Of a stretch of 64,000 nt of DNA, positions 20,344 to 31,888 are shown one piece after another; the first letter of the stretch is position 1, and each line of letters starts with the position of its first letter. A program made the position numbers and the translations under genes. The DNA is from Ophiosphaerella korrae (taxonomy: Eukaryota; Ascomycota; Dothideomycetes; Pleosporales; Phaeosphaeriaceae): positions 248,001 through 312,000 of the forward strand of contig JALNQF010000007.1 of NCBI GenBank assembly GCA_028456385.1, given 5' to 3'. The notes beneath the pieces are model-generated. The model searched no databases and had not been told where the DNA came from. It was given only the letters and a program-made list of their open reading frames with translations.

Positions 20344-23300
20344 TTACATGACCGTCATTCGTTGCATTTGTGCGGCCAGGTCCGCATCTGATTGGAAAAT
20401 CTTGGAGAATGGGGGCTCCTCGTGCCTCGGGCTGGTATTAGGGCTCGAGTATAGACCTTCGGCGTCTCTGATGACATCCTTCACTTTGCGCGTTAGCGTG
20501 TTCACGTAGGGAACGATGCGCCGTAAGGTAGCAGTATCGAATGGAACCTTCTTCGAAGAAGGTGTGGGTGGGGCGTCGGCAACCGGCTCGATTAACGTCT
20601 TTCTTTTCTGCAACGCTTCGATTACAGATCGTGCTTTGGCTTCTGAGTCCTTGCGAGGTCGAGTGAAGATTGGTTTTGGTCCCGAAAGTTTCGTTGGTGT
20701 TTCGTACTTGGATTTTGGTGGAATAGGAGAGGACTGAGGGCCAAAGATGGCATCGTTTGGTGGCAGAATGGTCTTTCTTCGAGGTTGTTGTGACTGGGTA
20801 TTACTTCTGCCAAGATCTTCGCCCGGTGATGCTGATTTCCGTCTCCCTCTACCTGCACTAGGACTAGGGCAAGGGCCAGCTACGTCCTCGAACAAGTCTT
20901 CATCGAAGCCAGGTGATGAGGGAGGAGACAGACGAGGTACCCCTTCGTGATCAGCTTCTTGGTCGGCAAGATCTATCATGGCGTCCACTTCTTCCCACAT
21001 TCCTGCATTCAGGCCTTCCTGTATTCCCAAGGCGACAGCGCGTATTCTGTGTTCCTTTAGCTCTTCAATTAGTAGACCCCATTCTCGCAGTAGACCAATG
21101 TTGGCAAGAACATTGTTCTGCTGCTCCTGGATTGTCTTGGGCACGACCATTATTGTCCCACTGTCGAGTCGTGGCGCGTCGCCGGCATCCTCTGTAACGG
21201 GGTCTTCGTTCAATTCAGAGAAGTCGAAGTCATCATTCCAATCTTCAGGAACACCTTTGCTCCCGACGCCCCAAGTGCCAAACTTATTGGTGAGCTGGGA
21301 AGTGCGTTTACCTGCTGCGTCTGGTGCAACAGGGACACTTTGGCTGCGTGCGTGCAACCCGCTGGGTATTCTTCGGCCAACAGATCGACTGCCTCGTCTG
21401 TCAGCATCCTTCTTTCCGTGAACTGTTCGTGGGCGTGGTGGGGTGCGATTGCCAGAGCTTTTGTCAGCGGGCTGCTGTTCGGACCAGTCGAATATGCTGC
21501 TGCGGGCATCTCGGTCGCCAGGATCTGCTGTGAGATACTGTGGCGTTGTTGGCTTTGGGCTGGATCCCGAGGCAAACAGATGAGGATTGGAGCGCCGCAG
21601 TGACACCGGCGTGGCAAGGTGGTTGGCAGTCGGGAGATCAACCCAGGGTTCTTCAACATCTGCATCCTCTCGTGACCACCTACTGCTGTCGTCGTCTTCT
21701 CCTGCACGCGAGTCCCATTCCAGAGTACCAAGCGAGAGCGGCTTTGGCATGCTCGGAGGAGACGAGGGGATCAGGTCAGGAAATAGTGGTGCGCTGTGCA
21801 GGCGCCTGAAGCTGGGCGAGTCCTGGAGAGAACGTTCGTGACGGACGGTTCGCACTGGTGTCGAGATGCTCTCGTCTTCCTCAGCGATGCCGTGGTGGTG
21901 GCCGGCGGCACCATTGACTGTGGGCTCGCCAAACGCGCCCGGGGGTAGTAGATCTCGTAGGGCTGTAACTTTAATCTTGGATGGGGGAGATTCGTCAAAT
22001 ATGGTCTCAATGCGAGGCCCTCGCGGACCGCCCGAAGTGCTCCTAGTAGCGCCAGTGCGTAGCGAATCAAACAGGGTTTCGCTTTGAAAGTCGGCGTCGT
22101 CCTCGTCGCCCGAGCCTAAACCACGAACTTCATTATCAGACGAGCCGACCAATGTCGAGGCTTGCTCTGAGGGGGCCATGGAATGACGCGACGGACGAAC
22201 TCCCGATTGCGCTATGGTAGGAGAGGGCGGCGTATGATTGGCGGGTGACACGGCTGGGACAATCACCTCGAGCTGAGGCATTGATGCCAAGCCGTTTTCA
22301 GGGATGGTGACAGGCGCAGCGCGACGGACCGACTGTGCGGGCAACGGCACCGAGGAAGAGCCCCCAGGCAAAGATGGTCCATAATTACTGTGTGCAGACG
22401 GTGGCTGTGATTCGATAGTCTCGGCCGCTCCGGCAGACGTCGTGCTGATGCGCTTGACTGCAAGCGCTGTGTCTGTAAAGTACCGGCGAGCCTCTGCTGT
22501 GTAGGTCGAGATGCTGTTGCGTCGCTGGCTCATGGTGGGGACTGCGGGTGCAGAGCTGACACGCTGGCTGGATCGGCGGGCCAGCCGTGCGCCGGAGGCT
22601 CTGGCGGTGCGCGGTCTCTTGGTGGATGCAGAGAGCAGGTCGGTGATGGAGAAAGAGCGCCTGGGTTTTGAGCTTTCGTCATCGTCCGACACCACGACAG
22701 CAGGAAGCGGTGCATGTGCCTGCGCCTTGGCCTTGGCCAAGATAACAGCCTCCATGCTGAGGGGCGTGCTGGGCCTGCTCACAAACAGGACGCTGTCGCT
22801 TTCACCTTCGCCCTCGTCGCTGGCAGACCCATCCACCTCATCCACCTCATCCGCCTCCTCCGCGCCTGCCGACAGCGACCGGGCGAGCACCAGCGTGGGC
22901 GCGTGCTTGGCATCTGGCAAGATCCTCCGGAGGCCCTGCGTCTTGGACAGCGTGCCTTCTTTGCCGACTCTCGCAGCGAAGAAGTGGGCATACTTGGGCA
23001 GCTCGCTGTCGGTGGTGAGGAAGGGCAGCCGTGCAATCGCCGGGCTATCCTCGGTCGCCATCTCCAGCAGTGGGCCGTGGTGCTGCAGAGTAGCCGACCG
23101 TTGGTGGCTGGTGGCAGGGCGGCGGAACGAAGGTCGAAGGGATCCAGCGCCCTGCAGCGGCGTCTCATGATAGCGTTGCACTGAAGAGGATCGCTTAACC
23201 AGCTTATTGGGCGGCAAGGGAGAGGGCGACCGTTTGCCGGTTATGGGTGCAGTGGAGCCTTCGTGGGAAAACGCCATGGAGCCATTGGAACACGAAACCG

Positions 23301-23667
23301 AGGGCGATAGCGGCGCAGGGCTGGGATTTCTGCTGGACTGCTGCGAATTGGACATGGTGGAGAGCCGTTTTATCCACGACGGTTTTCGTGAGGGACCGTG
23401 TGCATGTGTTGTTTGTGAAAGTGCGTGTGAGGTGGTGAAGTCTAAGTCGGCTATATCCAGCGCGTTTGCCACGGGCATGATAGTGTCGCTGCTGGTCATC
23501 CTCCTGCTTAGACGCCTTGACGAGCGTCCATGTCCATCCTGGCTGAGTCGAGTCGAGAGCGGTGGTGCACGTGAGGCGGGAGCAACAGGTATAGGGGCAC
23601 TGAAGGAAGGAAGGGCCTTGGTGGTGGTGGTGGTGGTGGTGGCAGACGTGTGGACGGCGGTGGCCAT
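20344..23667 (-). CDS. large disordered protein resembling cytokinesis regulator Byr4
   Basis: About 1107 residues if the ATG at 23667 is used; the frame is open to about 23805 but upstream offers only a TTG. Most of the protein is Ser/Pro/Arg-rich and predicted disordered, beginning with a poly-Thr tract coded by a GGT/ACC repeat. The C-terminal third holds the structured-looking parts: WNDDFDFSEL, a helical block around TIQEQQNNVLANIGLLREW, and a helix near ATLRRIVPYVNTLTRKVKDVI. These resemble the Byr4/Bfa1-type scaffold of the two-component GAP that restrains the septation initiation network. The similarity is from memory of family motifs and weak, so the safer call is a conserved fungal protein of possible cytokinesis function. 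No introns are needed. Confidence 0.72.
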   Translation of the reverse strand: MATAVHTSATTTTTTTKALPSFSAPIPVAPASRAPPLSTRLSQDGHGRSSRRLSRRMTSSDTIMPVANALDIADLDFTTSHALSQTTHAHGPSRKPSWIKRLSTMSNSQQSSRNPSPAPLSPSVSCSNGSMAFSHEGSTAPITGKRSPSPLPPNKLVKRSSSVQRYHETPLQGAGSLRPSFRRPATSHQRSATLQHHGPLLEMATEDSPAIARLPFLTTDSELPKYAHFFAARVGKEGTLSKTQGLRRILPDAKHAPTLVLARSLSAGAEEADEVDEVDGSASDEGEGESDSVLFVSRPSTPLSMEAVILAKAKAQAHAPLPAVVVSDDDESSKPRRSFSITDLLSASTKRPRTARASGARLARRSSQRVSSAPAVPTMSQRRNSISTYTAEARRYFTDTALAVKRISTTSAGAAETIESQPPSAHSNYGPSLPGGSSSVPLPAQSVRRAAPVTIPENGLASMPQLEVIVPAVSPANHTPPSPTIAQSGVRPSRHSMAPSEQASTLVGSSDNEVRGLGSGDEDDADFQSETLFDSLRTGATRSTSGGPRGPRIETIFDESPPSKIKVTALRDLLPPGAFGEPTVNGAAGHHHGIAEEDESISTPVRTVRHERSLQDSPSFRRLHSAPLFPDLIPSSPPSMPKPLSLGTLEWDSRAGEDDDSSRWSREDADVEEPWVDLPTANHLATPVSLRRSNPHLFASGSSPKPTTPQYLTADPGDRDARSSIFDWSEQQPADKSSGNRTPPRPRTVHGKKDADRRGSRSVGRRIPSGLHARSQSVPVAPDAAGKRTSQLTNKFGTWGVGSKGVPEDWNDDFDFSELNEDPVTEDAGDAPRLDSGTIMVVPKTIQEQQNNVLANIGLLREWGLLIEELKEHRIRAVALGIQEGLNAGMWEEVDAMIDLADQEADHEGVPRLSPPSSPGFDEDLFEDVAGPCPSPSAGRGRRKSASPGEDLGRSNTQSQQPRRKTILPPNDAIFGPQSSPIPPKSKYETPTKLSGPKPIFTRPRKDSEAKARSVIEALQKRKTLIEPVADAPPTPSSKKVPFDTATLRRIVPYVNTLTRKVKDVIRDAEGLYSSPNTSPRHEEPPFSKIFQSDADLAAQMQRMTVM
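23617..23641. repeat. GGT/ACC trinucleotide repeat
   Basis: A near-perfect run of about seven GGT units, read on the coding strand as ACC. It encodes a poly-Thr tract close to the start of the Byr4-like protein. Length variation between strains would change the N-terminus without shifting the frame. Confidence 0.75.
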
Positions 23668-25741
23668 TGCAGCGTGTGCTGGCTTTGTCTTCTTCTTCTT
23701 TTTGCTGGAGTGGGCGTCAAAGGGGGTCTCACGTCCAAATGACAAGCCGACTGCAGAAGCACCAACGACAGTGGCAGTTGCACAGAGCTGTAGGACGAAA
23801 ATGCGTCAGTCATGGGCACTCAGTACGACGGACATAGGATATTATAACAAGCAAGGGCCGTTGATGGCCAGCAGAAGATGGAGCAATACTAACACTGGGA
23901 CACGTTTTCATTCTCGTTAGATACTAAACCGCCGGGGAGAGCTCGCTCGTCGAAACGCGTGTGACGACGCGGTGAGCATCATGCCCTGTGAAGGTGCTGG
24001 AGAACGACAATTCACACAACACCAGACTGACGGCGAGGTTAGGTTGAGGGGCTCAAGCAGACAGACGCTCCAGCTTCGCCAGACAAGTGAGGCGGAGGGG
24101 GACGAGGGCTAGAGCAGCCGTGACGGGCTGGGTGCTGAGGAGGAGAGCTTCTCGCAAGAGGTAGCGGACGGCAGGTGAAGAAATCCGCTTGCTGCTTTGT
24201 TTCGTTCTCGGATCTGTGTTGCAGGGCTATCCAGAGTTACGCAGCCCGCTTTGGCCTAGCGACATGTCGTCGATGAATCGGGCTGTTAGCGCCGTGTCGA
24301 AACACAACACGGAGGCGACACAGACCAGACTGCACGCCGGTAGCATCCTCATCGTGTGCTACTACATGACGAGGAAGGGCTGCTTGACGCCGCAGGCACG
24401 CTGCAATTGGGACAGGCCTGCTGCTGCTGCGTGTTGCTCGCTGCCGTGTCTGCCATCTATGCAGCATGGACGGAGTATCTTCGTATATGGGTACATGAAC
24501 CCAGCAGCAACACTACCTAAAATAGTCTCCCAGACCTGCCTGAGCCTCCAGCGCCCGTGATTGGCACGGGCGCATCTGAACTGCTCGCTTGTTCCCTGCA
24601 ACCAAGTGGACATGTTTGCTGATCGCGGCGTGCAGTGCGTAAATATGATCCGGTTTCTGTACCTCATCCATGGTAAAGTCAAGCGTGCCTTAGCCTATGC
24701 CGCCATGCATCTTTAGCCTGGCCGTCCCGACTGGTGTTGATATGTGTTGTGGTAGGCACAAACAATTATTCCGATACACCTCTCTGCGATAATGGGGGCC
24801 GAGAGAGCAGCAGGCATGGCCATGTGCTCAAGGATGCATCTGCCCTGGCCGACGCTGCTGTCCCAGCACCTCGAGTCACCAATTGCACTTCTGGGTAAAG
24901 CTGGTCTCGTCTAGATCCTTGACCAAGCACGTCAGCCCCGGGCGGAGATGCTGGCAAGGAGCTGACGCCAGGGTAGAGGATAGGGCGGGAGCAGATGCCC
25001 ATGTCGCCACATTGGTGTAATTGTCTGGCAGGCCACCATGGATAGCCGCGATATCATAGTAGCATTACTATGCAATGGCAACATGATTGCCTGTCGGGCT
25101 GTCACATGTGGTGTGTGTGTGTGTCCATGCCAAGACGGGCGTCTTCTGCCGGCTGTGGACGACTATGTGTGGTCCACGGCTGGCGTAGTACCTCGCGGTT
25201 GCTAGTACTTGGGTAGCAGTAGTATGCATTTACCGGTCCTGTTGATATCAACACTCAATGAGGCTTGGTGGGGCTGGCCTTGTCTCAGGCGTACGAGGCC
25301 ACTGCGAAATCACGTTGTCAACACATCCTGGAAACACATCGCCGCGAGAAATACCGCCAGACGCATGGTGTAGATCAGCCTCTCATGCGAGGAGCCCATG
25401 GCGAGCAGAAATGGACTATCATGGTATCGCGCCAGCGATGAGACGCAGCTGTCATGTTTGGATAGCCATGCCGCGGTCTCCTCATTGGCTGCCGCCGACT
25501 TCCAGAAACGCGCCAACTCCACAACCGAAAGCCATGATCAAATTGCTCAACCACGCCAATTGCAAGCAGAAACGCCCAACTGCCGCCACGGCCGCGAACT
25601 GCTCTAACCCACTGGCCACCCTTGACACACGTGTTCCTCTGCCTTCACCGATCTCGCCAATACGCCACCGTTAGATCCGGTATCACCGTAGGACAGGTCC
25701 AACAGGGCACTATCAAAGCTTCCTCATTTCCATCAGCAGCC
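23668..25741. other. divergent intergenic region, no gene seen
   Basis: These 2.1 kb separate the divergent Byr4-like and ABC-F genes. They should contain both promoters and leaders. Chance open frames of up to about 140 codons exist on both strands, but none has a recognisable motif. A short GT run lies near 25110-25122. Confidence 0.4.
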
Positions 25742-28100
25742 ATGGACGCCGAAATCAGGACCCAGATCCCCAACATCGATCCTGTCCTGTCCGAGTATTC
25801 CGTGGGCTATCTGACCCATGCCGCCAGCTCCTTCTCGTCAGATGCTGATCCAAATGCCCCCTCGCCACTTGAGGATGCTGCTGCTGCTGTGACCGCCTTG
25901 CTGCTCTCTGCCTCTGGAGATCACTCGGCTCAAAATGAGACCGACATCCAGGGTCTTGTTAACAAGTTTGTCGCTCGTCTTAATGCCGCAAACAGCAGCG
26001 ATGGCGAGCGGCGTCAGATGGCACCATCCGCCAGAAAGCTCGAGCAAGCTGTCCACGTAGGCTCATCAAGAAACATCTCGACTACGCTTGGCCTTGCCGG
26101 TGGTGCGGTTGATCTTGAGTCTGCAAACACTCGCAAGGTTGAGTCGAGAGTTGACCGGAAGAAGCTAGAGAAAGCTGAACGCAAGCTCAGGGCCAAGCAA
26201 GACCGCAAAGAGTTCAAGAATGTTGAATACGAAGCGTCGAGGTTACTCAACGAGCCTGATGAAACTCAAAGCTATGAAGAGTTCTACATGGCTGTCAATC
26301 CTCTGCAACTGGGCTCTGACGCGGCCTCCAAAAGCAAGGATATTAAAATTGACAGCTTTGATCTGGCCATACCTGGCCTGCGTATACTTACAGACAGCTC
26401 GCTGACACTGGCATACGGCCGAAGATACGGTCTGGTTGGCCAGAACGGTATTGGTAAATCTACACTGCTTCGAGCTCTCAGCCGTCGTGAAGTTTCTATT
26501 CCCACCCATATCTCAATTCTTCATGTTGAACAAGAAGTTAGTCCCTTTATGTCTCTCTTCCAGACTGTGTTTTGACCTTGTTCCAGATCAGTGGTGATGA
26601 CACCCCTGCTCTACAGGCCGTCTTGGATGCCGATGTGTGGCGCAAACATCTTCTCAAAGAACAAGAAGTACGTGTTTGATTAGACTACTTGTTGCTCCTC
26701 TGACTCGTCCGCAGAAAATTACTAAAGAATTGGCTGAAATTGAAGCCGAACGCGCCACAATAGCAGACACATCCGCAGACGCTGCACGATTGGATACACA
26801 GCGTGAAGGCCTCGATACTACCCTGAGTGATGTACATTCCAAGCTTGCTGAAATGGAATCCGACAAGGCGGAACCCCGAGCAGCCAGTATTTTGGCTGGT
26901 CTCGGCTTCTCGACTGAGCGACAACAATTTGCAACCAAGACATTCTCAGGAGGATGGAGGATGAGGTTGGCTCTCGCCCGAGCACTATTCTGTGAGCCTG
27001 ACCTACTACTTCTTGACGAGCCTTCCAACATGTTGGATGTGCCATCCATAACCTTTTTGGCAAACTATCTACAAGGCTACCCAAGCACCGTACTAGTTGT
27101 CTCCCACGACAGAGCTTTCTTGAATGAGGTCGCTACAGACATTATCCATCAACATTCAGAGCGACTTGACTACTACAAAGGTGGCAACTTTGACTCCTTC
27201 TACGCAACGAAGGAGGAGCGCCGCAAGACTGCAGCGCGCGAGTATGAGAAGCAGATGGGAGAGCGCGCCCACCTGCAATCATTCATTGACAAGTTTCGAT
27301 ACAATGCGGCCAAATCTTCTGAGGCTCAATCAAGAATCAAGAAATTGGAGCGCATGCCGGTGCTTACTCCGCCGGAAGCGGAGTACACTGTTCATTTCAA
27401 GTTCCCAGATGTTGAGAAGATGTCACCACCTATCATTCAGATGACTGGAGTCTCCTTTGGCTACACCAAGGACAATATACTCCTCAAGAATGTCGACCTT
27501 GATGTGCAGCTTGATTCGCGTATTGGTATTGTTGGCCCGAACGGAGCTGGTAAGACGACGGCTTTGAAGCTGTTGATAGGCGCCCTCCAACCCACAACCG
27601 GGTTGATCTCGCAGAATCCCCGTTTGCGGGTTGGCTTCTTCGCACAACACCACGTCGACTCACTTGACCTAAATGACAGCGCTGTGGGTTTCATGTCGAA
27701 GAAATATCACGGCAAAGCAGACGAGGAGTACCGCCGGCACCTGGGAGCGTTTGGTATCACGGGCATGACGGGCCTGCAGAAGATGGCGCTCCTCTCTGGA
27801 GGGCAGAAGTCGCGTGTAGCGTTTGCGTGCCTGGCGTTGACGAATCCGCACATTCTGGTGCTGGACGAGCCGTCTAATCACCTGGACATTGAGGCCATGG
27901 ACGCACTGTCAGAGGCGCTGCAGAAGTTCCAGGGCGGTGTTTTGATGGTCAGCCACGATGTCACGATGCTGCAGAATGTGTGCACTAGCTTGTGGGTGTG
28001 CGACAAGGGCGGGATCGAGCACTTTGACGGCTCTGTGAAGGACTACAAACGGAGGATCACGGCGCAGGCGAACGAGGCGGGCGTGGTGCAGAAGCACTAG
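25742..28100 (+). CDS. GCN20: ABC-F family ATPase, GCN20/ABCF3 type
   Basis: Soluble twin-ATPase of about 753 residues, matching the length of yeast Gcn20. That protein works with Gcn1 on ribosomes to activate the eIF2-alpha kinase Gcn2 during amino-acid starvation. The N-terminal region of about 200 residues is the Gcn1-binding type. NBD1 has Walker A GQNGIGKST (from G233), signature FSGGWRMR and Walker B LLLLDEPSNMLD. NBD2 has Walker A GPNGAGKTT (from G566), signature LSGGQKSR and Walker B ILVLDEPSNHLD. A linker helix lies between them, and there are no transmembrane segments. Exons: 25742-26536, 26587-26667 and 26715-28100, with introns of 50 and 47 nt. The ATG at 25742 opens MDAEIRTQIPNID; the frame is open further upstream but unlike the family. 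Confidence 0.95.
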
Positions 28101-28345
28101 GGGGTGCAGTAAGTTGTGAGTGTGGAGAGGTGGGAGGGGGCAGTCACAATTACACATAGAGAGTACCTTGGTATCTGGCACACTAGACACGGCTTCCTCG
28201 CTGGGCAGGCCTGTGCCAAGCACCAAAGGGCGCTAAACCCGTCTGAAGGTTTCATTTCACCGACCTCCATCTATCACACACCCACGACCACACACGCCGC
28301 GGCTCGCAAACCGTGCCCACTGTCGCCGCCTGCCTTCTCGCTCCA

Positions 28346-30013
28346 ATGCCCCCGTGCTGGCCGTAGAGAACTGCACGCACTCGAGACTGACTGCCGGCGG
28401 CTGCAAGCTGATTAGCGCCGTGCCCTTGCCCCTTGGAAGCTCCCCCAGCTAGACACGACCGGCACCTTGTCGCGCCCTCGGCCTCGCAGCACCCACGGCT
28501 TGTCCGTAGTCACTCATTTGCCCTCCAGCCTCGACGCAGCATTGAGCACCCGCGGCGAGTCGCCCTACCCGCCTCCCTTCTCCTCGCTCTACTTCCCGTC
28601 ACGAGACCCCGACGTCGACGTTGACGAGCAGCCGCCCCCGTCGCCGTCGCCCTCACCGCCCGCAGCGCCTTCACCGTCACCCTCGCCGTCGGCTGCTGCC
28701 ACCGCCGTTGCCGACACCAAGGCTGCCCTTCCGCGCGACACCAAGCACGGCGCCCGCAGCAAGGACATCGACGACGGAGAGCCGCCGCCGCCCTATAGCG
28801 AAGGATCTAGCCCGCTCGAGTCGTTTGCCTACGTCATGGCGTCTGCAGGAGGCCCCGCCAGCATCATCACCCAGGTGTCGCAGTCCAGCGCCGGCCCGCC
28901 CATCAACACGCTGGGCGGTTCTGACGAGAACATCACCCTGGAGCTGAGGTATGTCGCACCGTCCCCGGCCAAGCTGCATCCACGCTAACGAGCTCGCCTG
29001 CAGAGGCACGCGCTTTACCCTGTCGCGCGACGAACTCCTCACCCTGCCCGAATTCGTCCTCCTTTCTCTCTTCCCCAATGGCCTTCTCCCGGATGGACAC
29101 ATGAACTCCTACCATGATGGAGATGTATATCCCGTAGACGTTGGTAACCCCATTTCCCAAGCCCCCGCCCCCAATCCCCCCATGGGCTCCATGGCCAAGA
29201 TCATGCACCACCTCTCCAACCCCGCATTATACTTATCTGACAACATGTATTCTTCACAGTACGATCCCAACTCCTTGCAGTACATGCTCGAGTTCTTCCG
29301 CACTGTAGCCCAGACCATCCCCGCCTCGCCCCCGTCGCCGACCACGTCCCCGGACCATGCGGCCGAGGCCATACCCATCGAACCCATGCATGGGTCCGCG
29401 AGGGACATGCTGCAGGACCGCGCCGGCATCATCGTTCTCAGAGAAGATCTAGACTTTTACGCAATTCCCCCGCATCGCGACATCACTCAGCCCGAGATGA
29501 TCGAGGTCAAACGCGCTGCAGGAGACGTTCTACTCAGGCAGGATGGCATTTTCTCTGGCCTCAGGAAGAGCGAGGAGCCAGGCACAACAGAGCAGCACCT
29601 CATCGAGATGTTGACTGCAGGGTAGGTCCTATCTCTGGTGGTACAAGCACACTACTGACTATTATGAGCAGCGGTTTCAATCACGATGACCGATGGGGCC
29701 ACCGTGCCGGCGAACCCAACAAGGCTGTCATTTGCAGTATCGCACTCGCACGCCTGAGAACTGACATCAAAGGTAATGATCTTGCCAACAGCAACGCTGT
29801 TGGAATGGCTCAGAAGCTGCTTCTCTTCTGGAGGAAACCCGCCCGCCGATGCTGGTGGGAAGGCGTTGAGCTTGATAATGTCAAGGGCGTCGAGGGCAAG
29901 CTAAAAGTATGGATAAGGAGAGTATGGACGCTAGAAATGGTATGAATCCGACCTCCCCCAGTGCATCTGGTACTCGCTTACCCCAATTACAGAGCGTCAT
30001 CGGCCTCCGCTAG
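28346..30013 (+). CDS. Whi2-like BTB/T1-fold regulatory protein
   Basis: About 420 residues in the proposed model. The key block is GTRFTLSRDELLTLPEFVLL, then FPNGLL, HDGDVYPVDYDP and SLQYMLEFFRTVAQ. This is a potassium-channel-tetramerisation-like domain as in yeast Whi2, a partner of Psr phosphatases in stress response and nutrient-linked growth arrest. A Pro-rich N-terminus precedes it and a basic region rich in Trp follows. Exons: 28346-28362, 28490-28948, 29004-29139, 29260-29621, 29672-29939 and 29993-30013. The 29140-29259 intron is 120 nt, in frame and has a weak GTTGGT donor; removing it joins VD to YDPN as family members have. The first exon is uncertain: the conserved frame has no ATG between 28416 and about 28836, and the only phase-compatible upstream ATG uses a poor GTAGAG donor. 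Confidence 0.78.
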
Positions 30014-31888
30014 GCCCTTTGCTACCCTTTCATTCGTTCCCCAAATCGAAAACTCCTCGTCGACCTCAAAGAGCGTTACCCCCATCATCACCAACTCCAG
30101 ACCAGCCCTCTAAGAAGGCATGTGGGGGAACGCCCCTTCCCCATCAGGACATGAATCTCTATCTTGTGTTTTTGATACCTTGCCTGCATTGCCACAATGT
30201 ACATGTCAGTTAGTTATCCATAGCGAGCGTCGGCACAGCCTTCTTCACACATTGTTCTTCTCTGTGTTGTTTTATCTTTTTCTCTTCATTCTGCGTATAC
30301 AGTAACTTTGCAAAGGCCGGAGAGAGAGTGCGTGTGTGTGTGTGGGAGGCCCGCACCTAGACAGGAAAAAATCATCGTACATAAGCTTTGTTCTCGCTCT
30401 TCGATTCGCAAATAGGAACTAGCGCAATTCCAACTTGCTGTACGGTGGCAGCTGGGGGGAGGAGAACGTGTCGTGGCGTGGCGTGGCGTGGCGTCGTGTG
30501 CTGGTAGACAGTTGTAATACATTCTCTAATCGCCTGTTTTGGTATATCCGCTACGCACTCTGCTCAATGTGCTCGGTACACCACCCCTCCTTCCAACCCC
30601 CCGCCCCCTTTTTTTTTCTGCTTCGCTTTTGGCGTGCGGCCTGCGGGCGCTCGCTCGTGCTCCTGTCGTGCTTTGTGCCCCCTGGGTCTTAGGTGGGTTG
30701 CTATTCAGACTTGCATGGACCTGGCTGCTGGGTTCGAACGGCGCGGTGCGTGCGTGGGGCGGCGGTGTTGTACGGCATAGGTAGAACGTGGGTCCAATAC
30801 ATGGCGCTTTGGGCGTTGTGGGACGGTGGGTGGGCCGGGGATCGATGGTGGGAGATTTGGGCATGGAGGGGTGGTGGTTTGTGGTACTTGGATATAAAAA
30901 GGGAGATAGGAAATGGGTGGATTAGATAGTGGCTTGGATGGCAGTGGGGTGTCTACATCGAGGTAGGGGGATGTATGGATTGGAAGTATCGTGACGGCAT
31001 TGCATATCACGGTTGTATCGCCAGTAAGCCGGGGGGGTATCAGTACGACGTCTCCATCCTGCTTGATTTGGATGTATGCAGTTCTTCCAGCCGACGCAGC
31101 AAGGGAATCACTTTGGCGTCTGTTGAGGAACGGTGTGAAGACAAAAGGCGTGGGATACTTGCAGTTAAGTAAGGAGATGGAACACAACAGCTGGTGCCAA
31201 CGTTGAGCGGGAAGTCTGATGGTACCTGCTTGCATTGGAAGCAACGATGTGGGCTAGAGCAGGGGTAGCGATCGACCAGTGCGAGGAATGGTAGGTTCGG
31301 TGCATCGTACGGGCAGGGAAGAGGGTGGAGTATCGGGATCTTTGTGGTCAATATGTACGCTGCACGCGTCAATGTCAGATGTCGAGATCAGTCAGTCTTG
31401 CATGCGGCGAATGCGAAACCGGGCGAGCTAATGTGATGTCAGTTCGGCCTGCATGTGTCAAAGTTGTGCTCTATTAACTAATATTGCCGATAACGGCGAG
31501 GTTAGACATTGTTGGATGGGGTGCTTGGGATATTGTTTGTGAGACATGTGGACGTTGTTGGGTCGACACGAGCTTAAGCTCGGTGTATTGTTGATTCTCT
31601 AGTCCATCTTCATCTAGGACTAACACTATCTACCACTGTGCGTGCAGTGACGCATGTGGCTCGGTATATCTCACTCTTACATTAGGGTATCATCTTTATG
31701 CTTGGCCATGGTTGAAGGGCTAAGAAGATGATATGCAAACAACGCCTTTTGAACGACCAAACCCCGCCGAGTCCCAGACTCGATGCTATGCCGTTGAAGA
31801 CAAACTTTTCAGTAGGGTATCATCCCAGTTCATAACGTCGTGTTGAAACTTCCAATCCCATGCAAAGGTAAAGGTAAAAAAATGAAAT
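30014..31888. other. convergent intergenic region, no gene seen
   Basis: These 1.9 kb lie between the convergent Whi2-like and SAH hydrolase genes. A run of about four ggcgt units occurs near 30471-30495 and a short GT run near 30331-30342. Open frames are unconvincing on both strands. Long 3' untranslated regions or an unannotated noncoding RNA are possible but not shown. Confidence 0.4.

Noticed and set aside
22511..23170. A 219-codon plus-strand frame opposite the Byr4-like gene
   Set aside because: Shadow of a Ser/Pro/Arg-rich coding strand; the translation is Ser/Ala/Arg-rich with no motif.
30705..31244. A 179-codon minus-strand frame in the convergent intergenic region
   Set aside because: Pro/Thr-rich and motif-free, with no splice context.
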